A DNA stretch of 64,000 bases from Aureimonas ureilytica (GCF_001475935.1 NZ_LDQA01000001.1:124001-188000), one strand, 5' to 3'; counted from the first letter of the stretch, positions 1 to 11,975 are shown. Numbers and translations: made by a program. Notes: generated from the sequence alone by a model not told the origin.

Positions 1-396
1 CACGGACGAGGACACTCGCGAGCCCTCGGCGGATTGTTCGATCTGCTGGACGAAAAACCTGTTGCCGCCGTCTTCCTTGGCAGGCTGGGTCATCACGGTT
101 CTCCAGACCCCATGTCGTTCACCATCCGTCCAAGGACCGACGAGTTGCACGTCCCCGATCATAGGGTCGAGAGCCGAGATGGCAGCCAGAGCCTTGATAT
201 CGGGTCCAGCCTTGCTTTCGGTCGGGGCAGGGGCTTTCGCGTCCGGTTGACCGTCGCTTTTGGGCGCCGTCGGAGCGCCAGCGGCGGGAGTAGGCGCTTC
301 GGGCAACGCGGGAGCCTGAGCCCATGCAAAGCCACCCAACGAAGCCAGAAGCAAGGCCATCGCGACTGACGGGAGGAGGCTCTGTGTTCTACGCAT
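1..396 (-). CDS. Exported protein of unknown function, C-terminus cut off by window edge
   Basis: The reading frame starts at the ATG at 396 and stays open to base 1, so only the first 132 residues are visible. It begins MRRTQSLLPSVAMALLLA and continues through a hydrophobic stretch to AWAQA, a good Sec signal peptide with likely cleavage after AQA. A linker rich in Ala, Pro, Lys and Asp follows (about residues 28-60), then a more normal segment containing the words VGPWTDG and GVWRTVMTQPAK. It lies 14 bases downstream of parE on the same strand and may be co-transcribed with it. I do not recognise the family; the layout suggests a small periplasmic or surface protein. It is open at the window edge, so length and true function cannot be judged. 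Confidence 0.7.
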   Translation of the reverse strand, partial: MRRTQSLLPSVAMALLLASLGGFAWAQAPALPEAPTPAAGAPTAPKSDGQPDAKAPAPTESKAGPDIKALAAISALDPMIGDVQLVGPWTDGERHGVWRTVMTQPAKEDGGNRFFVQQIEQSAEGSRVSSSV

Positions 397-410
397 CGTA
401 TCAGCCTTCT

Positions 411-2453
411 CTAGATATCGAGATCGTTTGCAAACGCGGCCCGCTCTTGAATGAACCGAAAGCGAGCCTCAGGCTTGTTGCCCATCAGAGCATCGACGAC
501 ACCCGCCGTTCCCGCCTCGGGCGCCGGATCAGCTTGGACACGCAGGAGCGTTCTGCGCTTGGGATCCATCGTGGTTTCTTTCAACTGGGACGGCAGCATC
601 TCGCCAAGGCCTTTGAACCGGCTGACTTCCACCTTGCCTTTGCCCTTGAACTCTTTCGAGACGATGCGCTCCCTGTCTCGGTCGTCGCGGGCGTAGATCG
701 TTTTACCGCCCTGGCTGAGCTTGTAGAGCGGCGGGACGGCGAGAAAAAGGTGCCCCTCTTGGATCAGCTCGGGCATCTCCTGGAAGAAGAAGGTGATCAG
801 AAGAGACGCGATATGAGCACCATCGACGTCAGCGTCGGTCATGATGATAACGCGTTCGTAGCGCAGATCCGCTTCGCGATACTTGGTCCGCGTTCCGCAC
901 CCTAACGCCTGGATCAGATCCGCCAGCTGCTGATTGGCGCCGAGCTTCTCCCGACCCGCCGACGCGACGTTCAGGATTTTTCCGCGCAGAGGCAGAACGG
1001 CCTGTCGTGCCCGGTCGCGCGCTTGCTTGGCGGAGCCACCGGCCGAGTCGCCCTCGACGATGAAGATCTCGGCGTTGGCCGCGCCCGACTGCGAACAGTC
1101 CGCCAGCTTGCCCGGCAGCCTGAGCTTGCGTGTCGCGGTCTTGCGACTGACTTCCTTTTCCTGCTTGCGCCGCAAACGTTCGTCGGCCCGTTCCACGACC
1201 CAATCGATCAACCGGGCCGCATCTTGTGGCGAGGATGCGAGCCAGATGTCGAATGAGTCTCGCAACGTGCTTTCGACGATGCGCTGAGCCTCGGCCGTGG
1301 CCAAGCGATCCTTGGTTTGCCCGACGAATTCCGGCTCGCGAATGAAGACCGAGAGCATGGCCGACGCTGTGATCATGACGTCGTCCGCTGTAATCGCGGC
1401 CGCGCGCTTGTTGCCGGACAGTTCGGCGAAGGCCTTCAGGCCGCGCAGCAGAACGTTGCGCAGGCCGGTTTCATGCGTACCGCCTTCAGGCGTCGGGATC
1501 GTGTTGCAATAGGATCGGACCGTTCCGTCCCCTGCAGTCCAGCACACCGCCCATTCTACGGCGCCGTGACCGGACGCCCGCTCGGTTCGTCCCGAGAATA
1601 TCTGGTTGGTGATCCGCTGCTCGCCTTCCAGTGAGGCGTCGAGATAATCCTTGAGGCCGCCGGGGAAGTGAAAGACGGCCTTGGCCGGCGTCTTGCTACT
1701 CTCGCCGAGAAGAGAGGCGTCGCAGCTCCAGCGAATTTCGACGCCGCCGAAGAGATAGGCCTTCGAGCGCGCCATCCCGAACAGCCGCGTCGGATCGAAG
1801 CGTGCACTCTCGCCGAAGATCGCAGGATCCGGGTGGAATCGAACCTTCGTTCCACGCCGATTCTGAACGTCGCCGATCTCCTGAAGGTCAGTCACGGCAT
1901 GACCGCGAGAGTAGCTCTGGCGATAGAGCTTTCGATTGCGTGCGATCTCGACATCCAACACGTCGGACAAGGCGTTTACGACCGAGACGCCAACGCCATG
2001 AAGCCCGCCGGACGTTTCATACACCTTCGAATCAAACTTTCCGCCCGCGTGAAGCGTCGTCATGATAACTTCCAGCGCCGATTTGTCCCGATACTTGGGA
2101 TGGGGATCGACCGGAATGCCGCGGCCATTGTCGGCGACCGTGAGAAAGCCATCCGCGTCGAGCGAGACGTCGATCACGCTCGCATGGCCTGCGACCGCTT
2201 CGTCCATGGAATTGTCGATCACCTCGGCGAAGAGGTGATGCAAAGCCTTCTCGTCGGTGCCGCCGATATACATGCCCGGCCGCCGGCGGACCGGCTCCAG
2301 CCCCTCCAGAACCTCGATGTCTGCAGCAGTGTAGTCCTGCGTGGGCTGCGGAAGCGATATAGGGGCAACAGGCTCGGGCTTCGCGCTCCGCGACGAGACA
2401 CGCCCCGCGGCGCTTGCCTTTGCGGCCGATCCGGCGAACAAATCCTCGCTCAT
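411..2453 (-). CDS. parE: DNA topoisomerase IV subunit B (ParE)
   Basis: ParE is the ATPase subunit that partners ParC to decatenate daughter chromosomes. The 680-residue product has the GHKL ATPase signature EVIDNSMDEA near residue 78 and DNGRGIP near 108, the TOPRIM motif IFIVEGDSAGGS near 470, and the metal-binding run DADVDGAHIAS near 545. The length, and the lack of the long insert of many GyrB proteins, favour ParE; GyrB is the main alternative. Its first 40 residues form a low-complexity Ser/Ala/Pro leader. A GAGAGGGG-type ribosome site precedes the ATG. A LexA-type operator sits 77-91 bases upstream (2530-2544), over a possible -35 element on the minus strand, suggesting DNA-damage control. 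No parC lies in this window. Confidence 0.93.
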   Translation of the reverse strand: MSEDLFAGSAAKASAAGRVSSRSAKPEPVAPISLPQPTQDYTAADIEVLEGLEPVRRRPGMYIGGTDEKALHHLFAEVIDNSMDEAVAGHASVIDVSLDADGFLTVADNGRGIPVDPHPKYRDKSALEVIMTTLHAGGKFDSKVYETSGGLHGVGVSVVNALSDVLDVEIARNRKLYRQSYSRGHAVTDLQEIGDVQNRRGTKVRFHPDPAIFGESARFDPTRLFGMARSKAYLFGGVEIRWSCDASLLGESSKTPAKAVFHFPGGLKDYLDASLEGEQRITNQIFSGRTERASGHGAVEWAVCWTAGDGTVRSYCNTIPTPEGGTHETGLRNVLLRGLKAFAELSGNKRAAAITADDVMITASAMLSVFIREPEFVGQTKDRLATAEAQRIVESTLRDSFDIWLASSPQDAARLIDWVVERADERLRRKQEKEVSRKTATRKLRLPGKLADCSQSGAANAEIFIVEGDSAGGSAKQARDRARQAVLPLRGKILNVASAGREKLGANQQLADLIQALGCGTRTKYREADLRYERVIIMTDADVDGAHIASLLITFFFQEMPELIQEGHLFLAVPPLYKLSQGGKTIYARDDRDRERIVSKEFKGKGKVEVSRFKGLGEMLPSQLKETTMDPKRRTLLRVQADPAPEAGTAGVVDALMGNKPEARFRFIQERAAFANDLDI

Positions 2454-2529
2454 GGGTGATCGGCCCCTCTCTGTGTCAGGGTTGAAGTCACTGGCGGTAG
2501 CATGAAAGGGAGGTATCGATTTGTGCGAT

Positions 2530-2544
2530 GTTCTTCAAGTGTTC
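2530..2544. promoter_or_regulatory. LexA operator (GTTC-N7-GTTC) between parE and a hydrolase
   Basis: GTTC at 2530-2533 and GTTC at 2541-2544 are separated by exactly seven bases, which is the alphaproteobacterial LexA direct-repeat operator. The site lies in the 172-base divergent gap, 77 bases from the parE start and 82 from the hydrolase start. On the minus strand it covers TTGAAG, a possible -35 of parE. A match of this kind is expected by chance only about twice in 64 kb counting both strands, so a site in a gap is notable, but binding is inferred. Confidence 0.65.
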
Positions 2545-2625
2545 TCACGCCTGGTTTACAAGCGCCGACAGAGGGCTTTATGGACAAAAGTGCGTCGGTT
2601 GTCGAACGCTGACAGGAGACATGAC

Positions 2626-3543
2626 GTGAAGGACCTTCGGCATACGCTTCGGAAGGGCTTGCAGTTATCGGCCATTCTCGCAGCAATCGCTTGTCCCGTG
2701 GGGGCAACCAAGGCCTTGGCCGCGCCGCTGATCGATATCTCACCGTTCAAGGACCCACTTTTCGACTACCCGCAGCCTAGCGGCGCCTCCAGGGACGGCA
2801 CCGTGTTGGACGTTCCGTATTCGGAGGCGCGCGATATCGACCAAAGGGACGAGATCCCGGAGCGCCGTGTTCGATCGCCTTATGTCGAACTCCTGGCGAG
2901 AAATCTCTTCGCGGACGAGACCTTGCCAACGCCCGCAGGCCCGCTGCGCTGGATGCGCGTCGGCCAGATCAGCCGGGCCAAAGCGGTGGTTGTCTTCGTT
3001 CATGGCCGCAATGGTGATCGACGTCTTGGAATGAATGACTGGACCTTCGGTGGAAATTTTAACCGACTGAAAAACCTGATGGTTCGCGTGGGCGGCGCTT
3101 ACGTCACGTTCGATGGCGGTGGGCTGGGTGAAGCCGACGCCGCGCGGGGCGCAGCCTTGGTCCGACATATCCGCTTGACCGCGCCCGAGACGAGGATCGT
3201 TCTGGCTTGCGGTTCGATGGGGGGAGAATTGTGCTGGAATCTGATGGCGGACAAGACGCTCGCGCCTATGGTCGCGGGGCTGGTCTATCTTGGCTCGAAC
3301 GGCGACGAAGCGCGGTTCGAGCGGATGAGAAAGGCCTCTGGCGAACCGATCCCGCTTCTGCTCGCGCACGGAACGAGAGACAAAGTCTATCCCTGGGCGC
3401 GTCAGAAGGTTTGGTTCGATCAGGTTCGTAAACGCTATCCATCGTATCCGATCCGCATGGTGCTCTTCGATGATGGAAACCACGGAACGCCGATCCGTAT
3501 GATCGACTGGCGCGACACGTTGAACTGGATTCTGAAGCGCTGA
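2626..3543 (+). CDS. Exported alpha/beta hydrolase of unknown substrate
   Basis: The chosen start is GTG at 2626, because AGGAG lies seven bases upstream and the product then begins with a clean signal peptide (VKDLRHTLRKGLQLSAILAA, ending ALAA). A longer frame from 2521 would start upstream of the LexA operator and lacks a ribosome site. The 305-residue product shows an alpha/beta-hydrolase fold: VVFVHGRNG (oxyanion loop) near residue 125, the nucleophile elbow CGSMGG near 203, acid HGTRDKVYPW near 250 and the catalytic His in DDGNHGTP near 286. It is probably a periplasmic esterase, lipase or peptidase; the substrate cannot be told. It shares its promoter region and a LexA operator with parE. 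Confidence 0.8.
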   Translation: MKDLRHTLRKGLQLSAILAAIACPVGATKALAAPLIDISPFKDPLFDYPQPSGASRDGTVLDVPYSEARDIDQRDEIPERRVRSPYVELLARNLFADETLPTPAGPLRWMRVGQISRAKAVVVFVHGRNGDRRLGMNDWTFGGNFNRLKNLMVRVGGAYVTFDGGGLGEADAARGAALVRHIRLTAPETRIVLACGSMGGELCWNLMADKTLAPMVAGLVYLGSNGDEARFERMRKASGEPIPLLLAHGTRDKVYPWARQKVWFDQVRKRYPSYPIRMVLFDDGNHGTPIRMIDWRDTLNWILKR

Positions 3544-3638
3544 CACCCTGCGCGCCGGCTGAGATAGGCGCGGCGAACGAGCGAGTTGTGCTGGATATCT
3601 CGAATTCTCAGACAGTCTCGTTTCAAGCAGCCCAAACG

Positions 3639-3665
3639 AAAAAGGGCTCCGAAAGGAGCCCTTTT
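3639..3665 (-). terminator. Rho-independent terminator of glnA
   Basis: A perfect 11-bp stem (AAAAGGGCTCC at 3640-3650 with GGAGCCCTTTT at 3655-3665) encloses a GAAA/TTTC tetraloop. Read on the minus strand it ends in five T residues, so it should terminate glnA, whose stop codon lies 20 bases upstream. The plus-strand reading also ends in TTTT, so it may stop transcripts coming from the hydrolase as well. Confidence 0.9.
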
Positions 3666-3685
3666 CCCTGTCTGATCGCGAAGGA

Positions 3686-5095
3686 TCAGATCGAGTAGTA
3701 CATGTCGAACTCGACCGGGTGCGGCGTCATTTCGAAACGCAGCACTTCGGTCATCTTCAGCTCGATGAAGGCATCGATCTGATCGTCATCGAAGACGCCG
3801 CCGGCCTTCAGGAAGTCGCGATCGGCGTCGAGAGACTCGAGAGCTTCGCGCAGCGAACGGCACACCGTCGGGATCTGCTTCAGCTCTTCGGGCGGCAGGT
3901 CGTAGAGATCCTTGTCCATGGCGGCGCCCGGATGAATCTTGTTCTTGATGCCGTCGAGGCCGGCCATCAGCATCGCCGCGAAGGCGAGGTACGGATTGGC
4001 CGTCGGGTCGGGGAAGCGAACTTCCACGCGCTTGGCCTTCGGCGACTGGCCGATCGGAATACGGCAGGAGGCCGAACGGTTGCGCGCGGAGTAGGCGAGC
4101 AGAACCGGCGCTTCGTAACCCGGAACCAGACGCTTGAACGAGTTGGTCGACGGGTTGGTGAAGGCGTTGATCGCCTTGGCATGCTTGATGATGCCGCCGA
4201 TGTAGTACAGCGCGTTCTCGGAAAGACCCGCATACTCGTTGCCGGCGAAGGTCGGCTTGCCGCCCTTCCAGATCGACTGGTGCACGTGCATGCCCGAGCC
4301 GTTGTCGCCGAAGATCGGCTTCGGCATGAAGGTCGCCGTCTTGCCGTAGGCGTTCGCGACCTGGTGGGTCACGTACTTGTAGATCTGCATGTTGTCGGCG
4401 TTCTTCACGAGCGTGTCGAACTTGACGCCGAGCTCATGCTGAGCGGCCGCCACTTCGTGGTGGTGCTTTTCGACCTTCACGCCCATCTCGGCCATGACGG
4501 TCAGCATTTCGGAGCGCATGTCCTGGCAGCTGTCGATCGGCGGAACCGGGAAGTAGCCGCCCTTCACGCGCGGACGATGGCCCAGATTGCCCGTCTCGTA
4601 TTCGCTGTCGTCGTTGGAGGGCAGTTCCGTCGAGTCGAGCTTGAAGCCCGTGTTGTACGGATCGGCCTTGTAGCGAACGTCGTCGAAGATGAAGAACTCA
4701 GCTTCCGGCCCGAAATAGGCTGTGTCGCCGATGCCCGACTGCGCGAGATAGGCTTCTGCCTTCTTCGCGATCGAGCGTGGGTCGCGGTTATAGCTCTCGC
4801 CCGAAACCGGATCGAGGATGTCGCAGATGATGACCATCGTGGACTGCGCGAAGAACGGGTCCATGTGCGCGGTCTCGGGGTCCGGCATCAGGATCATGTC
4901 GGACTCGTTGATGGCCTTCCAGCCGCCGATCGAGGAGCCGTCGAACATCGTGCCTTCGGAGAAGATGTCCTCGTCGATCATCGTCACGTCCATCGTGACG
5001 TGCTGCAGCTTGCCGCGCGGGTCGGTGAAGCGCAGGTCGACGAACTTGACGTCGTTGTCCTTGATCTGCTTCAGAATGTCGTTGGCCGAAGTCAT
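3686..5095 (-). CDS. glnA: Glutamine synthetase type I
   Basis: GlnA condenses ammonia and glutamate to glutamine, the main route of ammonium assimilation. The 469-residue product has the usual GSI length and motifs: [10 protein letters not shown] near residue 50, the ATP-binding region around [11 protein letters not shown] near 265, and [20 protein letters not shown] near 330. The C-terminal [10 protein letters not shown] near residue 395 carries the tyrosine that is adenylylated by GlnE in this family, so activity is probably covalently regulated. It lies 55 bases downstream of the PII gene on the same strand, the classic glnB-glnA operon of alphaproteobacteria, and ends at a strong terminator. 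Confidence 0.97.
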   Translation of the reverse strand: MTSANDILKQIKDNDVKFVDLRFTDPRGKLQHVTMDVTMIDEDIFSEGTMFDGSSIGGWKAINESDMILMPDPETAHMDPFFAQSTMVIICDILDPVSGESYNRDPRSIAKKAEAYLAQSGIGDTAYFGPEAEFFIFDDVRYKADPYNTGFKLDSTELPSNDDSEYETGNLGHRPRVKGGYFPVPPIDSCQDMRSEMLTVMAEMGVKVEKHHHEVAAAQHELGVKFDTLVKNADNMQIYKYVTHQVANAYGKTATFMPKPIFGDNGSGMHVHQSIWKGGKPTFAGNEYAGLSENALYYIGGIIKHAKAINAFTNPSTNSFKRLVPGYEAPVLLAYSARNRSASCRIPIGQSPKAKRVEVRFPDPTANPYLAFAAMLMAGLDGIKNKIHPGAAMDKDLYDLPPEELKQIPTVCRSLREALESLDADRDFLKAGGVFDDDQIDAFIELKMTEVLRFEMTPHPVEFDMYYSI

Positions 5096-5134
5096 ACCGG
5101 TCCTTCCTCAATGAACGACTGAACTCTGTGGTCG

Positions 5135-5150
5135 GAAAGCCGTGCGGCTT

Positions 5151-5152
<2 letters not shown>
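5135..5152 (-). promoter_or_regulatory. Hairpin in the glnB-glnA gap
   Basis: GAAAGCC (5135-5141) and GGCTTTC (5146-5152) form a perfect 7-bp stem with a four-base loop that overlaps the glnB stop codon. On the minus strand no T-run follows, so it is more likely an mRNA processing or stability element, or a weak attenuator that sets the glnA:glnB ratio, than a full terminator. The role is inferred from position only. Confidence 0.4.
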
Positions 5153-5561
<409 letters not shown>

Positions 5562-5710
5562 TTACGCCACCCGACTCCACTGGACGGGAGCAACTCCTGC
5601 CTTATGCGTTCTCTAGCGAATAGGCCGAACCGACGCCACAGCAAAACAGGCTGAAACTGTGGTCCTTCTAGGCAAGGGACTGTGAAATTTTTGTGCAGGA
5701 TGCATAAATT

Positions 5711-7213
5711 ATGATCAGACGATATGGCGATCCCGACCAGTGCCGCCTTTGGACGCCCGGAGAAATGCAACGAGCGGACCAGAATGCTCTTCGAGAGGGC
5801 ATTTCATTGAGGTCTCTTGTCGACGAAGCTGGTCGTGCCGTCGCAGCGGAAATCTCGTCCCGCTTCCCCAATGCCAAGCGAGTGGCTGTTCTCGTTGGGC
5901 CCGGCAACAATGGGCGTGACGCATTGGTCGCGGCTAGGTATCTGCGCGAGGAAAAGCGGTCGGCGGACCTGTTCGGCACGGCCAACCGTCATGACGAGAT
6001 CGCGCCGCTGCAGGTCTTTCATGGAGGCAAATATGACCTCGTGTTGGATGGCCTATGGGGTGCCGGCCTGTCTCGTGACGTGGAGGGGGATGCGGAGGAT
6101 GTTCTTCGCAAGGCCGAAGATTCCGGTCGCCCTATCGTCTCGATCGATATCCCGAGCGGTGTCGATGGTGGAAACGGACAGATACGAGGCTATGCGCCGA
6201 AGGTCGATTTGACGGTCACGTTCGTGCGTCGAAAACCGGGTCACTGCTTACTACCGGGCAGAGACCACTGCGGCACGATCGTCGTTGCGCCGATCGGGCT
6301 CTCTGAAACTGCGATGAAAGAGGCGGCAGAGCCTTTCGAGCCCGTTTTCGCGAACGAGCCATCTTTATGGCTTCACCATGCGGCGACGCCTCTAACGGCT
6401 CATCACAAATACGACCGGGGTCACGCCGTGGTCTTTTCGGGTGGGATGAGTCGGACGGGGGCGGCGCGTTTGGCGGCGCTGTCCGCCCTGCGAGGTGGTG
6501 CCGGCTTGGTCACGGTCTTTTCGCCCGCCTCGGCTCTTCTCGTGAATGCGCAGCATCTCACCGGGATCATGCTGAAACGATGCGAAGACGGCGATCTCGA
6601 TGTGTTGCTGGAGGATAAGCGTCTGAATGCGTTTGTGCTCGGGCCGGGCTTCGGCATAGGCGATCGGGCAAAAGCGATGGCACTGACGGTCCTGAAAGCA
6701 GGACGCCGTCTGGTTCTGGATGCCGATGGACTGACGTCCTTTCGCGATCATGCATCGCGGCTATTCGAGGCGGCACGGCAATGTTCTGATAGCGAGCCTC
6801 AACTCGTGCTGACACCGCATGATGGCGAGTTCGCGCGCTTATTTCCCGACCTTGCTGGCGACCTTCGCTTGTCGAAGGTCGATCGCGCCCGTCACGCGAG
6901 CAGGCGCTCCAACGCCATCGTCGTTCTCAAGGGAGCTGACACGGTGATCGCGGCGCCGGATGGGCGAGCTGCCATCAACGCAACCGGTACGCCCTGGCTC
7001 GCAACGGCTGGCACAGGGGATGTGCTTGCGGGCCTCGTGGCCGCGCAACTGGCGCAGAAGCGGCCGAGCTTCGAAGCGGCGTGTCTAGCCGTGTGGATGC
7101 ATGGAAAGGCCGCCGAGCATTTTGGACCGGGGCTGATTTCAGAAGACCTGCCCCATTGCCTGCCGGCCGTCCACCGCGAAATCGTATCGCTCGCGATGGA
7201 CAACGCTCACTGA
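5711..7213 (+). CDS. nnr: Bifunctional NAD(P)H-hydrate epimerase and dehydratase
   Basis: This enzyme repairs damaged nicotinamide cofactors: the N-terminal YjeF-like domain epimerises R-NAD(P)HX and the C-terminal ribokinase-like domain dehydrates S-NAD(P)HX using ADP or ATP. The 500-residue product carries VLVGPGNNGRDALVAARYL near residue 60 (epimerase) and the C-terminal sequence ATAGTGDVLAGL near 435 (dehydratase), with GPGFGIGDRAK between. The ATG is preceded by AGGA ten bases upstream. It is divergent from glnB and convergent with uvrA, with stop codons two bases apart. The fusion of both activities in one chain is usual for bacteria. Confidence 0.93.
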   Translation: MIRRYGDPDQCRLWTPGEMQRADQNALREGISLRSLVDEAGRAVAAEISSRFPNAKRVAVLVGPGNNGRDALVAARYLREEKRSADLFGTANRHDEIAPLQVFHGGKYDLVLDGLWGAGLSRDVEGDAEDVLRKAEDSGRPIVSIDIPSGVDGGNGQIRGYAPKVDLTVTFVRRKPGHCLLPGRDHCGTIVVAPIGLSETAMKEAAEPFEPVFANEPSLWLHHAATPLTAHHKYDRGHAVVFSGGMSRTGAARLAALSALRGGAGLVTVFSPASALLVNAQHLTGIMLKRCEDGDLDVLLEDKRLNAFVLGPGFGIGDRAKAMALTVLKAGRRLVLDADGLTSFRDHASRLFEAARQCSDSEPQLVLTPHDGEFARLFPDLAGDLRLSKVDRARHASRRSNAIVVLKGADTVIAAPDGRAAINATGTPWLATAGTGDVLAGLVAAQLAQKRPSFEAACLAVWMHGKAAEHFGPGLISEDLPHCLPAVHREIVSLAMDNAH

Positions 7214-7214
7214 T

Positions 7215-10091
<2,877 letters not shown>

Positions 10092-10254
10092 GACGGTCGC
10101 TGCACTCTCTCGAATTTCAAGAGCCTGAATGAAAAACCGGCCGGTTTGGTTCGCGTATGCGAGCGCCGGCTTTCCGTTCAAGCCTTCCGCCCATATCGGC
10201 ATGGGTGGATCGAAATCAAAGTCCATTGCCATGGCCTTGCAAGTCATGGCGCAT

Positions 10255-10269
10255 GTTCGCAATTTGTTC
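10255..10269. promoter_or_regulatory. LexA operator shared by uvrA and ssb
   Basis: GTTC at 10255-10258 and GTTC at 10266-10269 are spaced by seven bases, an exact match to the alphaproteobacterial SOS box. The site lies in the 324-base divergent gap 10092-10415, 164 bases from uvrA and 147 from ssb. uvrA and ssb are established LexA targets in many bacteria, so the assignment is strong. I see no other feature in this gap beyond the ssb ribosome site. Confidence 0.85.
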
Positions 10270-10415
10270 TAGATAAGATCGTCGTGTCCTGCAATCGCAT
10301 TCGCGCGGGATGGATGATCGGCCATATGAGTTGGGGATCGAATGGTAGCGTGGTAGCCGCGATCGACCCCAGGCTCTAAGGGTAGAATAAACGTGCATCG
10401 TAACGGAGAAGAAGA

Positions 10416-10976
10416 ATGGCGGGCAGCGTCAACAAGGTCATCCTCGTCGGAAATCTGGGCGCAGACCCGGAAATCCGGCGGCTGAACTCCGGCGATGCCG
10501 TTGCGAACCTTCGCATCGCGACCTCAGAAACATGGCGCGACAAGGCCAGTGGCGAGCGCAAGGAGCGGACCGAGTGGCACAGCGTCGTCATCTTCAACGA
10601 TGGCCTGGTCAAGGTTGCCGAGCAGTATCTGAAGAAGGGTGCGAAGGTCTATATCGAGGGGCAGTTGCAGACCCGCGCCTGGGACGATCAACAGTCCGGG
10701 CAGAAGCGCTATACAACGGAAATCGTGCTGCAGCGATTCCGCGGTGAATTGCAGATGCTTGACGGACGTGGCGAGGGCGGCGGTGGCGGCTCCTTCGAGG
10801 GCGGCGGCGGTGGCGGATATGAGCGCGGCGGCTCCAGTGGGGGGTATGATCGTGGTTCGGGCGGCCGGTCCGGCGGCGGTGGTGGTCGAGGCGGCAGTTC
10901 CGGCGGTTCAAGCGGTGGCTTTGGCGGCGGCGGCGGGCGTCCGTCGAACGATATGGACGATGAAATCCCGTTTTGA
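10416..10976 (+). CDS. ssb: Single-stranded DNA-binding protein
   Basis: SSB coats single-stranded DNA during replication, recombination and repair and recruits partners through its C-terminal tip. The 186-residue product starts [20 protein letters not shown], the standard OB-fold beginning, and the fold runs to about residue 115. A long glycine/serine/arginine linker follows (about 120-175) and the protein ends DMDDEIPF, the acidic partner-binding tip. GGAGAAG lies just upstream of the ATG. It is transcribed away from uvrA, with a LexA operator between them. The very GC-rich, repetitive linker DNA (about 10770-10940) is typical of the gene and not a sign of transfer. Confidence 0.97.
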   Translation: MAGSVNKVILVGNLGADPEIRRLNSGDAVANLRIATSETWRDKASGERKERTEWHSVVIFNDGLVKVAEQYLKKGAKVYIEGQLQTRAWDDQQSGQKRYTTEIVLQRFRGELQMLDGRGEGGGGGSFEGGGGGGYERGGSSGGYDRGSGGRSGGGGGRGGSSGGSSGGFGGGGGRPSNDMDDEIPF

Positions 10977-10999
10977 TTCTCTTCGGACTTCACCCATTT

Positions 11000-11027
11000 C
11001 CTGTCGAAGCCTAACCGCTTCGACAGG
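11000..11027. terminator. Hairpin between convergent ssb and marC
   Basis: A perfect 11-bp stem, CCTGTCGAAGC (11000-11010) and GCTTCGACAGG (11017-11027), with a six-base loop lies in the 58-base gap between two convergent genes. Neither strand has a good T-run after it, so it is a plausible but incomplete bidirectional terminator; it could equally protect 3' ends. Confidence 0.55.
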
Positions 11028-11034
11028 ACGGACT

Positions 11035-11673
11035 TCAACCAATGAGACCGCTTCCTCGAACGAGCGAAACGATTCCATCGGCAACGAACTGAACGGCTAG
11101 GGCCGCCAGAAGAACGCCTAAAAGCCGCGTAACGACGGCGCGCCCAGTCTGACCCATGAAGCGATCGAGACGATTGGCGACGGACAAGGTGGCGTAAGTT
11201 GCCGCGATGACCGTCGCGATCACCAGAAGAAGGCTGATCTGGCCGGTCGGCCCCGGTAGAGCGCCCGATAGAAGAATGACGGCAGAGATTGCGCCAGGCC
11301 CGGCCATCAAGGGGATGGCGAGGGGGACAGCCGCGATCTCGAAGACTTCATGCTCGGTCATGGCCGCTTCGGCGTCCTTTTCCTTTCGTGTCTTGCGCTT
11401 CTCGAAAACGAGTTCGAACGCGATCCAGAACAGGAAGAGCCCGCCCGCGACGCGAAAAGCGCCGAGCGAAACGCCCAGGGTTTGCAGGACGGTCACGCCG
11501 GCAAAGGCGAAGATCGCTAGAATGGCGAAAGCGATCAGGCAGGCGCGCAGCGCCAACCGCCGACGGTCCGCCATCGAAAGGCCCGGCGTCAACCCAAGGA
11601 AGAGCGGCGCCAGACCCAGCGGGTCGATGATCACGAACAGGGTCGCGAAGCCATTTAGAAGCGTTTCCAGCAT
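11035..11673 (-). CDS. MarC family integral membrane protein
   Basis: The 212-residue product is a six-helix membrane protein of the MarC/YhgN family (function unresolved; once linked to antibiotic resistance). Hydrophobic segments are clear near residues 5-28, 40-62, 68-88, 115-138, 145-165 and 185-205, with the family words DPLGLAPLFLGLTPG near 17 and PLMAGPGAIS near 125. I choose the ATG at 11673 (MLETLLNGFATLF) because AGGA precedes it and family members begin directly with the first helix. An in-frame ATG at 11769 also has a ribosome site (GGAG) and would add 32 polar residues, so the start is not certain. Confidence 0.85.
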   Translation of the reverse strand: MLETLLNGFATLFVIIDPLGLAPLFLGLTPGLSMADRRRLALRACLIAFAILAIFAFAGVTVLQTLGVSLGAFRVAGGLFLFWIAFELVFEKRKTRKEKDAEAAMTEHEVFEIAAVPLAIPLMAGPGAISAVILLSGALPGPTGQISLLLVIATVIAATYATLSVANRLDRFMGQTGRAVVTRLLGVLLAALAVQFVADGIVSLVRGSGLIG

Positions 11674-11845
11674 AATGTCTTCCTGCGGTCTTGGGCTACC
11701 GTCGTAAAAGCAGATCGCGATCCGAAGCAACCTGACGTCGTCCGATCGGGCGATCGGAGGGGCATTCATTGGCTTCTCCAAGTGGCAAGCCAAAAGGGAT
11801 CGCATGCACTCAAGTGCGCTTCGACGCGCCTGTGCAGGCCGGTTT

Positions 11846-11873
11846 TCAGACAAGGCCAAAAAGCTTTGTCTGA
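11846..11873. repeat. Inverted repeat in the marC-gyrA gap
   Basis: TCAGACAA (11846-11853) and TTGTCTGA (11866-11873) form perfect 8-bp arms around a 12-base spacer, about 50 bases upstream of the predicted gyrA -35 element. It may be an operator or a weak hairpin. The rest of the 302-base divergent gap 11674-11975 holds only the gyrA promoter described separately. Confidence 0.35.
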
Positions 11874-11922
11874 CGCGCGAGCTAAGCCTCTGTATCCTAA
11901 TAGAAAAATCAAAAGGGCGAAT

Positions 11923-11952
11923 TTGCCAATTCGGGCGGCCTCGCGCTATAAG
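11923..11952 (+). promoter_or_regulatory. Predicted sigma-70-type promoter of gyrA
   Basis: TTGCCA (11923-11928) and TATAAG (11947-11952) are separated by 18 bases and lie just upstream of the gyrA start. Each hexamer differs from the consensus by one base. The region is noticeably AT-richer than its surroundings. Direct transcript-start data would be needed to settle it. Confidence 0.5.
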
Positions 11953-11975
11953 TCTTGTAGATAGAGTTTGGGATA

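Noticed and set aside
3719-5122. Long open frame of 467 codons on the plus strand opposite glnA
   Set aside because: It is a shadow of glnA in GC-rich DNA; its Arg/His/Val-rich product resembles nothing and glnA has all family motifs.
10770-10940. Repetitive GC-rich DNA that could be a tandem repeat or mobile element scar
   Set aside because: It encodes the glycine-rich linker of SSB, which is normally repetitive.
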